Positions 1 to 4,812 of a DNA stretch of 8,605 bases are shown here, one piece after another (the first letter of the stretch is position 1; each line of letters begins with the position of its first letter). Below the pieces are notes generated by a model. It worked only from the letters and a program-made list of their open reading frames with translations. It searched no databases and had not been told where the DNA came from. The position numbers and the translations under genes are program-made. Source of the DNA: Bacillota bacterium (lineage in GTDB: Bacteria > Bacillota > Clostridia > Oscillospirales > Acutalibacteraceae); the NCBI GenBank assembly GCA_023460155.1, contig JAEWRF010000153.1:1-8605 (forward strand), read 5' to 3'.

Positions 1-653
1 AAACCGGCAAGCTGAACGGATACCTGAAGCTGCTCAACCAGAACGGGGAATTCGACTCCACCACCGATTTCCGGGGGATCGGATATTACCGGAAGATGCT
101 GGACACGGTCGCGCAGAATTTCGCCACGGTAATGAACCAGCTGAACAGTACCAACGACGCGGGGGACAACAAGCCGCTGTTCACGGATTCCGATGGAAAA
201 ACCGACGACATCAGCGCCGGGAACATCCGAATCTCAAGCAACTGGACGGCCAGTTACCTGACCACCTCCAAGAGTGCCTCAAACGCAGGGGACAATACAA
301 GCGGATCAAACACCAACATAACGGCGATGCTGACCGCCCTGCAGTCAACGTCATACACGCTGAAGACCGGTTCCAAAACACTGTTCGCGGGAACAATTCA
401 GGAATCCGTTTCCGATATTTCACTGACTCTGGGGCAGGACATCGACAGCATTGAGAGTCAGGACGACACCAATTCCAACATGCTCAGCAACATTGAAACG
501 CGGCGAGAGTCTCTTTCTTCCGTCGACATCAACGAGGAAGCGATCAACCTTACCGTGTATAATCAGGCACTCTCCGCGGCCGCCCGTTTCACAACGACGG
601 TGGACGAATGCCTGTCAACCATCATCAACAATATGGGCGTGGCCGGGACCTGA
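1..653 (+). CDS. flgK: Flagellar hook-associated protein 1 (FlgK), C-terminal part
   Basis: This is the 3' part of a gene whose start lies before the window; the reading frame is open from base 3 and gives 216 residues before the TGA stop. FlgK forms the first hook-filament junction layer outside the cell. The last ~45 residues carry the family's C-terminal D0 signature: a Ser-Val-Asp-Ile-Asn-Glu-Glu stretch, then NLTVYNQALSAAARFTTTVD and an ending close to LSTIINNMG, comparable to the usual 'N-L-x-x-[FY]-Q-x-A-Y-x-A-x-A-[KR]-x-I-x-T-x-[DN]' helix of FlgK and FlgE proteins. The beginning of the fragment (GKLNGYLKLLNQ) resembles the 'GKLxGLLxxRD' segment of FlgK. Only 30 bp separate it from flgL, so the two are probably co-transcribed. 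The assignment is firm; the N-terminal half is not visible. Confidence 0.93.
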   Translation, partial: TGKLNGYLKLLNQNGEFDSTTDFRGIGYYRKMLDTVAQNFATVMNQLNSTNDAGDNKPLFTDSDGKTDDISAGNIRISSNWTASYLTTSKSASNAGDNTSGSNTNITAMLTALQSTSYTLKTGSKTLFAGTIQESVSDISLTLGQDIDSIESQDDTNSNMLSNIETRRESLSSVDINEEAINLTVYNQALSAAARFTTTVDECLSTIINNMGVAGT

Positions 654-683
654 TTGACTCCGCACGCGGCAGGAGGTTAAAAT

Positions 684-2333
684 ATGAGCATCCGAATTAC
701 AACCGGAATGATTGCCAGCGGGTACAATAGTAACCTGAACCAGAGCAGAACCGACCTGAGCAAGGCACAAAGGCAGGCCTATACCTACCGTGCGTTCGAT
801 CAGGTTTCCGACAACCCGTTTGCCGCCGGGCAGACCTTCCAGATTCGCCGGGCAACCGACATGAACGAGGATTACCAATCCAATCTGGATAACGTGCAGA
901 GCGCCGTCACCACGGCGGAAAGCACCCTGCGGGACGTCTACAGCGTAATGACCAACGCAAACACTGCTCTCAAGTCGGTCAGCGCCGACAAGAACAGCTC
1001 CAACAACTCCGAAATCGCGACGGAGCTGCTCAACATGCGGAACACCATCCTTTCAGATATGAATCAGGAATATGCCGACGAGTATCTGTTTTCCGGTGCG
1101 GGCACTTCCCAGCCGCCTTTTTCGACGGACGCGGACGGCAACCTGCTGTACCGCGGCATCAACGTTGACACCGGCGAAAATACGAACGGAGCCTCCGCCG
1201 CAGTTCAATACTCCTACGGCGGCGCCGACAAAACCATGCAGATTAATTTCGGCACAGGTATGAAAAAGCAGCTGGAAGGGTATACCCTCAGCATTGAATC
1301 GGGCAGTGCCGGTTCCTCCTTCGGCACCGCTGTAGACACCGGAGCCAAAACGCTGAAAATAACGGTTCCCGCCGGCAAGACCAAAGGGGATCTTCAAACT
1401 TATCTGGATGGGACTTCGTTCTCGAACTCCCTGAAAAGCGCCTTCGGCATCACCTCCTCGGACATGAGCGGGAATACCGTCAGCAGTACTTTGACCGATC
1501 CTGTTTCCGGATCTACCTCATATTCCCTGAGTTCCAACATTTCGAGCGCTTTTTCAGCCGCGGGTTATTCCATTCATCTGGACAACACCGGGACGGATGC
1601 GGATCCGGCCGCCACAGTGGACACCAGTGCCAAAACGATTACCATTAAATATCAGGACAGCGTCACAACCAACCAGCAGCTTCAGGATTTTCTGAAAAGC
1701 GGCAGCTTTGAGGACACCCTGAACAACAGCGTTAAGTCCTTCTCCTTTGATAGCAGCGGCATCACAATCGACAACATTTCGGAGGTCAAGGGGGACACCG
1801 TTCAGGCCAGCACAGGCGGAGGCGCGATTTCCAGCTACGTCAACCTCAGCAGTCTCACCAACGAAAAGGTGTATGTGGATATCGGCCTCGGTCTGAACGC
1901 CAACGCGATCGACCAGACGGCCTACAATGCCGCACTGCCGGGAATCAATTTTCTCGGATGCGGTACGAATTCTGACGGCGTTTCCAACAACGCTTACAAC
2001 CTGCTGACCAAAATGGCGAATATTCTAAAAAGCGGCGATACTGGTACGGCGCTCACGTCGGAAATGTCGCCCTATATGACTGCGTACTCCAATACCATGG
2101 ACAATTTTACGGTTCAGCAGGCGGATGTCGGTTCCAAAATGACTTTTCTCACCTCAACGGACAATTACCTGACGGATGTCAACACCAACCTGCAGACCAA
2201 GGATGAAAACGTGGAATACGTTGATCCTTCCGATGCCATTATGAACTTTTACATGCAGCAGTACAGCTACGAGGCCGCTTTGCAGACGGGCAACAGCATC
2301 CTGCAGCCGACTCTGCTTGACTTCATGAAATGA
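684..2333 (+). CDS. flgL: Flagellar hook-associated protein 3 (FlgL), unusually long
   Basis: FlgL is the second junction protein between hook and flagellin filament and is exported by the flagellar type III system. The start ATG follows AGGAGG (671-676) with a 7-nt spacer. Residues 1-140 are the conserved N-terminal part: the opening MSIRITTGM, QVSDNPFAAG near 40-49, and EYLFSGAGTS near 133-142. The conserved C-terminal part resumes near residue 394 with EKVYVDIGLGLNAN and continues through LPGINFLGCGT to the D0 helix (YMQQYSYEAALQTGNSIL, ~523-540). Many FlgL proteins have about 300 residues; this one has 549, because roughly residues 190-393 are an insert that includes two related ~60-residue modules (listed separately). 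The stop codon overlaps the ATG of the next gene (ATGA). Family assignment is firm; the role of the insert is unknown, although surface-exposed variable domains are common in flagellar axial proteins. Confidence 0.95.
   Translation: MSIRITTGMIASGYNSNLNQSRTDLSKAQRQAYTYRAFDQVSDNPFAAGQTFQIRRATDMNEDYQSNLDNVQSAVTTAESTLRDVYSVMTNANTALKSVSADKNSSNNSEIATELLNMRNTILSDMNQEYADEYLFSGAGTSQPPFSTDADGNLLYRGINVDTGENTNGASAAVQYSYGGADKTMQINFGTGMKKQLEGYTLSIESGSAGSSFGTAVDTGAKTLKITVPAGKTKGDLQTYLDGTSFSNSLKSAFGITSSDMSGNTVSSTLTDPVSGSTSYSLSSNISSAFSAAGYSIHLDNTGTDADPAATVDTSAKTITIKYQDSVTTNQQLQDFLKSGSFEDTLNNSVKSFSFDSSGITIDNISEVKGDTVQASTGGGAISSYVNLSSLTNEKVYVDIGLGLNANAIDQTAYNAALPGINFLGCGTNSDGVSNNAYNLLTKMANILKSGDTGTALTSEMSPYMTAYSNTMDNFTVQQADVGSKMTFLTSTDNYLTDVNTNLQTKDENVEYVDPSDAIMNFYMQQYSYEAALQTGNSILQPTLLDFMK
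1278..1460 (+). repeat. FlgL insert module, copy A (residues 199-259)
   Basis: First of two related protein modules in the FlgL insert. It starts GYTLSIES, has VDTGAKTLKIT near residues 217-227, then GDLQTYLDGTSFSNSL near 235-250. Copy B shows the same landmarks in the same order and almost the same spacing (GY, VDTxAKT, LQxxL, SF, L), with one single-residue gap. By eye about a quarter of positions are identical, so the copies are old and have diverged. The pattern of short alternating beta segments followed by a helix-like stretch is an inference. Confidence 0.7.
1563..1754 (+). repeat. FlgL insert module, copy B (residues 294-357)
   Basis: Second copy of the FlgL insert module: GYSIHLDN, then VDTSAKTITIK near residues 312-322 and QLQDFLKSGSFEDTL near 332-346. 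It begins 95 residues after the start of copy A, so about 34 residues of Ser/Thr-rich linker lie between the copies. Similarity to copy A is visible only at protein level, which rules out a recent tandem duplication of the DNA. Confidence 0.7.
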
Positions 2334-2584
2334 GCGGCCACCTGACCGATGGCTTTGAGGGCCGTCCTCTGCCCGAAGTTACGGTGTTTTACCCTTTGGA
2401 GCCGCAGCAGCTCCGGGTGCAGAACGCGATTGACCGGTTTTTCTTTGAGATGCGTTTCGAAGGCTCGGGCCTTTCCCCGGCGGAATGCGGGGAGCCCGGG
2501 AAGATCCGGCAATTCCTGAAAGCCGCGGAAACCAGCGGCGGGCCGGAACTTCTCCGGCCGCCGCAGCTGAACACAGTCGGATAA
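2330..2584 (+). CDS. Unrecognised 84-residue protein between flgL and fliW
   Basis: I do not recognise this protein. Its ATG overlaps the flgL stop codon (ATGA at 2330-2333) and there is no clear Shine-Dalgarno sequence before it, so translation probably depends on coupling to flgL. The codons look like those of its neighbours, with G or C common at third positions. No signal peptide or membrane segment is seen. Residues 16-45 (EVTVFYPLEPQQLRVQNAID followed by an aromatic run RFFFEMRF) could be a compact folded core; the rest is rich in Gly, Pro and charged residues. In Bacillus subtilis the same slot holds yviE (DUF6470), a protein of about 190 residues, but I see no resemblance. It may be a flagellar accessory or chaperone-like protein by position only. 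Several other frames are also open here because of base composition, so the gene is likely rather than certain. Confidence 0.6.
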   Translation: MSGHLTDGFEGRPLPEVTVFYPLEPQQLRVQNAIDRFFFEMRFEGSGLSPAECGEPGKIRQFLKAAETSGGPELLRPPQLNTVG

Positions 2585-2588
2585 TTCC

Positions 2589-2607
2589 GGGCCGCCGCGG
2601 GCGGTTT
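2589..2607 (+). other. GC-rich hairpin between the 84-aa gene and fliW
   Basis: CCGCC (2592-2596) and GGCGG (2600-2604) form a 5-bp stem with a 3-nt loop, extendable by G-U pairs. It is followed by TTTCCCCCCTCG and then a broken T-rich stretch. It could be a weak terminator or attenuator that lowers read-through from flgK-flgL into fliW-csrA, but the T-run is not clean and it may have no function. Confidence 0.3.
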
Positions 2608-2624
2608 CCCCCCTCGTTTTGTTT

Positions 2625-2640
2625 TGGAAGGAGATTTCCA
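2625..2640 (+). promoter_or_regulatory. Hairpin enclosing the fliW ribosome binding site, with a GGA motif
   Basis: TGGAA (2625-2629) pairs perfectly with TTCCA (2636-2640); a further G-U pair leaves a GAGA tetraloop. The fliW Shine-Dalgarno sequence AAGGAG (2628-2633) lies inside this hairpin and the first base of the start codon pairs in the stem. CsrA proteins bind GGA in or next to hairpin loops, so CsrA control of fliW translation is possible. The hairpin is short, and all strong ribosome binding sites contain GGA, so the regulatory reading is inference. Confidence 0.4.
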
Positions 2641-3080
2641 TGGAAAAAACGGCTCACAAAATTCCCGTTTCCGAAGACGATTCACGAATCATCCTCCGGT
2701 TTGAGGACGGACTCTACGGCTTCGAAGAGATTAAGGATTACATTCTCCTTCAGGAGGACAAGTCCCAGGTCATCTGGACCCTTCAGGCCGCGTACAGCCC
2801 CTGCACCGCTTTCATCGCCGTCAATCCGTTTCTCCTCATAAAGGATTACAATCCCCGCCTGACCGAAGAGGATTACCGCATGCTCGGAAATCCGCGGGAA
2901 GAAGACCTGTGCTTTCTCGCCATCGCGGTCATCCGCAGAAATCTGCGTGACTCCGCGGTAAACCTGAAAAGCCCCATCGTAATCAACGCCCAAACCAGAA
3001 CCGGCCGCCAGATCATCATGGAAGACACCGATTACCCGGTGCGGTACCGTCCGTTTGGCAACCGCGTCAAAACAGAATAG
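2640..3080 (+). CDS. fliW: Flagellar assembly factor FliW
   Basis: FliW is a small cytoplasmic protein that binds flagellin or, when flagellin is exported, the RNA-binding protein CsrA, and so couples flagellin synthesis to export. The ATG at 2640 has AAGGAG (2628-2633) at a 6-nt spacer and gives 146 residues, the usual family length. Recognisable parts are FEDGLYGFEEIKDYIL (residues 21-36, the family's F-x-x-G-[IL]-x-G-F-E motif), AFIAVNPFL (57-65), and near the end SPIVINAQTRTGRQIIMED (111-129) followed by DYPVRY (131-136). The stop TAG overlaps the csrA ribosome binding site, so fliW and csrA are probably coupled. A TTG 21 bp upstream is in frame but lies before the Shine-Dalgarno sequence and is not used here. 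Confidence 0.95.
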   Translation: MEKTAHKIPVSEDDSRIILRFEDGLYGFEEIKDYILLQEDKSQVIWTLQAAYSPCTAFIAVNPFLLIKDYNPRLTEEDYRMLGNPREEDLCFLAIAVIRRNLRDSAVNLKSPIVINAQTRTGRQIIMEDTDYPVRYRPFGNRVKTE

Positions 3081-3090
3081 GAGGCGCCCT

Positions 3091-3342
3091 GTGCTGATCG
3101 TGACACGGAAGGAATCCGAATCCATCCTCATCGGAGAGGACATTGAGGTGATCGTCACCGAAATCGGCGCCGAGCGGGTAAAAATAGGCATCCGGGCGCC
3201 GAAGGGCATCCCCATCATCCGCAGGGAACTGATGGAAACCAAAAAACTGAATCAGGAAGCAAGCGCGGCCTCCGGGCGTGAAAAAGTAGAGATGCTGCGG
3301 GAACTGCTGATTCAAGCCCCGGAAAAGGAAAAAAATAACTGA
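3091..3342 (+). CDS. csrA: Carbon storage regulator CsrA (translational repressor)
   Basis: CsrA is a small dimeric RNA-binding protein that binds GGA motifs in mRNA leaders and blocks ribosome entry; in Bacillus its chief target is the flagellin mRNA and its antagonist is FliW. The GTG start follows AGGAGG (3079-3084) with 6 nt between and gives MLIVTRK, the family's invariant opening. Later landmarks are VKIGIRAPKGIPIIRREL (residues 30-47) including Arg44, a key RNA-binding residue in studied CsrA proteins. At 83 residues it is longer than E. coli CsrA (61) and B. subtilis CsrA (74). The extra tail, residues 63-83, looks helical (REKVEMLRELLIQ) and ends in charged residues. In Bacillus-type CsrA the C-terminal extension takes part in FliW binding, so the tail fits the FliW gene next door. 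No terminator is seen after the stop. Confidence 0.95.
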   Translation: MLIVTRKESESILIGEDIEVIVTEIGAERVKIGIRAPKGIPIIRRELMETKKLNQEASAASGREKVEMLRELLIQAPEKEKNN

Positions 3343-3359
3343 AAAATGCCGAAAAACCC

Positions 3360-3386
3360 TAAAGTTTCGTTCTGAAAATACGATAT
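3360..3386 (+). promoter_or_regulatory. Sigma-D (sigma-28) promoter of the flagellin gene
   Basis: TAAA (3360-3363), a 15-nt spacer, then TACGATAT (3379-3386). The sigma-D consensus is TAAA-N15-GCCGATAT, so the -35 matches fully and the -10 matches in six of eight positions with exact spacing. It lies upstream of flagellin, the classic sigma-D target. Transcription should begin near 3393, leaving a leader of about 160 nt. Confidence 0.85.
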
Positions 3387-3486
3387 ATTAGTTGAATCCA
3401 AAAAGAAGCAGTCACGGCGTTCGGAGCGGTTCCGCAGGGCCCGCGGGGCAAACTGCATGCCCGACCCTTCTTGGGGATAAATTCGC

Positions 3487-3506
3487 AAAGAGAATGGATT
3501 CTCTTT
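3487..3506 (+). promoter_or_regulatory. Candidate upstream CsrA-binding hairpin in the flagellin leader
   Basis: AAAGAGAA (3487-3494) pairs perfectly with TTCTCTTT (3499-3506), presenting TGGA in the loop. With the top A-U pair open, the loop reads AUGGAU, which fits the A-N-G-G-A-N loop preferred by CsrA. It is the most regular stem in the leader. Confidence 0.75.
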
Positions 3507-3514
3507 TCCGCGTA

Positions 3515-3528
3515 CGGCGGCTGCGCCG
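3515..3528 (+). other. GC-rich hairpin between the two CsrA site candidates
   Basis: CGGCG (3515-3519), loop GCTG, CGCCG (3524-3528). This 5-bp GC stem lies between the GGA hairpin and the ribosome binding site and would shorten the distance between them in folded RNA. Its function is inferred only. Confidence 0.45.
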
Positions 3529-3542
3529 CGCGGGCTAAAATT

Positions 3543-3550
3543 CAGGAGGA
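3543..3550 (+). promoter_or_regulatory. Flagellin ribosome binding site overlapping a second CsrA site
   Basis: CAGGAGGA contains the Shine-Dalgarno sequence AGGAGG, 7 nt before the flagellin ATG, and two GGA triplets (3545-3547 and 3548-3550). The first lies 49 nt after the GGA of the upstream hairpin, a distance one CsrA dimer could bridge. CsrA bound here would block ribosomes. Confidence 0.65.
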
Positions 3551-3556
3551 ATAAAT

Positions 3557-4711
3557 ATGCGTATTAATCACAATCTTGCAGCTTTGAACGCTTCCAACTC
3601 TTTGAAGGCAAACGACTCCGCCATTAGCAAGAACCTGCAGAAGTTGTCTTCCGGCTACCGCATCAACAGTGCTGCCGACGACGCCGCCGGCCTGGCTGTT
3701 TCCGAAAAAATGCAGGCTCAGATCAACGGCTTGTCTCAGGCGGAAGACAATGCTGCGAACGGCATTTCCCTTGTACAGACCGCCGAGGGCGGCATCAATG
3801 AGACCGAGTCCATCCTGCAGAGGATGAACACCTTGGCTGTCGAATCCGCGAACGGCACTTATGACAACACGACGGACCGCAGCAATCTGCAGAAAGAAAT
3901 CAACTCTCTGTCGAACGAAATCGATACGATTGCTCAGTCCACCAACTTCAACGGCATCCAACTGCTGAACGGCTCTCTGGGTTATACGGCTTCCCAGAGC
4001 GGTATCGCGAATGTGACTTCCGTCTCGATTTCCGGCGGAGCACTGACTGCCACTTCCGCCGACAACCTTACGCTTGGTTCTACTGCTGCGTCGGGCAACT
4101 TTACCCTCACTACCGCCAGCGGCGCTGTAGCCGGCCTTACGTTCGATCCGGTTACCACAACCGGTAAGGGCACTTATACCTTCAAGGCAACTGTTAATAC
4201 AGCCACCGCTTCAAAAGCCACCTACGACAAGTACAACGGGCTGCAAGTTACGTTTGCGCTGGGCAGCGCGGCTGTCGACGGCTCCGGCACCATCAGTATT
4301 TCCAGCGCCAATAATCTGACTCTGCAGATCGGCGCCGACAACTCCACGAACCAGCAGGTTCAATTTTCGATCGCCAGCATGAGCACCACCGGCCTTTCCC
4401 TTACCGGTCTCGATGTCTCCACCCAGCCGAATGCGCAAAGTGCGATCGATACGATCAAGAACGCTATCAACACGGTTGACGGCGCACGCGCCAACCTCGG
4501 CGCCCTGCAGAACCGTTTGGAGCACACTTCCAACAACCTGTCCACGATGAACGAGAACCTCACCTCCGCGCAGAGCACGATCAAAGACGTGGATATGTCC
4601 TCCGAGATGGTCGACCTGACCAAGAACCAGATTCTGGAACAGGCCGCAACCTCCATGCTCGCGCAGGCCAATTCTCTGCCGCAGAGCGTTCTGTCCCTGC
4701 TGAAGGGCTGA
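3557..4711 (+). CDS. hag: Flagellin (filament protein)
   Basis: Main subunit of the extracellular flagellar filament, exported by the flagellar type III system. The ATG follows AGGAGG (3544-3549) at a 7-nt spacer. Residues 1-139 are the conserved N-terminal D0/D1 region (MRINHNLAALNA, LQKLSSGYRINSAADDAAGL at 27-46, LQRMNTLAVESANG at 87-100, TNFNGIQLLNG at 129-139). Residues ~290-384 form the matching C-terminal region (ARANLGALQNRLEHT-type helix, ending SVLSLLKG). The central variable part, about 141-290, has 48 Ser or Thr in 150 residues. There is no Cys or Trp. The region aligned with the TLR5-recognised site of Salmonella FliC keeps Gln89, Arg90, Leu94 and Glu114 at the same numbers. At 384 residues it is a mid-sized flagellin. 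Its own sigma-D promoter, structured leader and terminator point to a single-gene transcript. The symbol hag follows Bacillus use; fliC would also be acceptable. Confidence 0.97.
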   Translation: MRINHNLAALNASNSLKANDSAISKNLQKLSSGYRINSAADDAAGLAVSEKMQAQINGLSQAEDNAANGISLVQTAEGGINETESILQRMNTLAVESANGTYDNTTDRSNLQKEINSLSNEIDTIAQSTNFNGIQLLNGSLGYTASQSGIANVTSVSISGGALTATSADNLTLGSTAASGNFTLTTASGAVAGLTFDPVTTTGKGTYTFKATVNTATASKATYDKYNGLQVTFALGSAAVDGSGTISISSANNLTLQIGADNSTNQQVQFSIASMSTTGLSLTGLDVSTQPNAQSAIDTIKNAINTVDGARANLGALQNRLEHTSNNLSTMNENLTSAQSTIKDVDMSSEMVDLTKNQILEQAATSMLAQANSLPQSVLSLLKG

Positions 4712-4740
4712 GTTCCCGGCTAATCATTAAGTCCAAAAAA

Positions 4741-4777
4741 GGAGCTTCCGGAAAATTCCGGAAGCTCCCCTTTTTTT
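4741..4777. terminator. Bidirectional intrinsic terminator between flagellin and the convergent glycosyltransferase gene
   Basis: GGAGCTTCCGGA (4741-4752) pairs perfectly with TCCGGAAGCTCC (4757-4768), a 12-bp stem with a 4-nt loop. It is followed by CC and seven T (4771-4777) and preceded by six A (4735-4740). On the plus strand it ends the flagellin transcript. Read from the minus strand, the six A become a T-run after the same hairpin, so it should also stop transcription of the convergent gene. Confidence 0.93.
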
Positions 4778-4791
4778 CCCCTGAGTTTGCG

Positions 4792-4806
4792 CCGGCCCGC
4801 GGCCGG
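4792..4806. other. GC hairpin just after the glycosyltransferase stop codon
   Basis: CCGGCC (4792-4797), loop CGC, GGCCGG (4801-4806): a perfect 6-bp inverted repeat 6 bp beyond the 3' end of the minus-strand gene. No T-run follows on either strand, so it is not a terminator by itself; it may protect the 3' end of the mRNA or be chance in GC-rich DNA. Confidence 0.35.
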
Positions 4807-4812
4807 AAAGCG

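Larger units (their letters stand above)
3393..3556 (+). promoter_or_regulatory. Structured 5' leader of the flagellin mRNA
   Basis: This is the untranslated region between the inferred start of transcription and the flagellin ATG. It holds a small hairpin CGGA-GCGGT-TCCG (3422-3434), a GGGCA/TGCCC stem (around 3446-3462), a GGGGAT motif near 3473-3478, the GGA-loop hairpin (3487-3506), a GC hairpin (3515-3528) and the ribosome binding site with a GGA. No open frame with a credible start was seen. The layout matches the known CsrA-regulated flagellin leader of Bacillus subtilis in principle, though the sequence is its own. Confidence 0.75.

Noticed and set aside
392..418. TCCGATAT inside flgK resembling a sigma-D -10 box
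   Set aside because: The base pairs 15 nt upstream read AACA, a poor -35, and the site is within a coding region.
2619..2639. TTG start giving FliW seven extra residues
   Set aside because: It lies before the AAGGAG that serves the ATG at 2640 and has no ribosome binding site of its own.
2267..2685. Three overlapping minus-strand open frames of 92-124 codons opposite the 84-aa gene
   Set aside because: They lie across the end of flgL and the start of fliW, lack a convincing ribosome binding site, and are best explained by GC-rich codons on the plus strand.
3055..3090. Upstream in-frame ATG extending CsrA by 12 residues
   Set aside because: CsrA proteins begin at MLxxTRK, and the GTG at 3091 has a strong ribosome binding site.
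2682..3242. Minus-strand open frame of 186 codons opposite fliW and csrA
   Set aside because: It is fully antisense to two clear conserved genes and has no recognisable family features.
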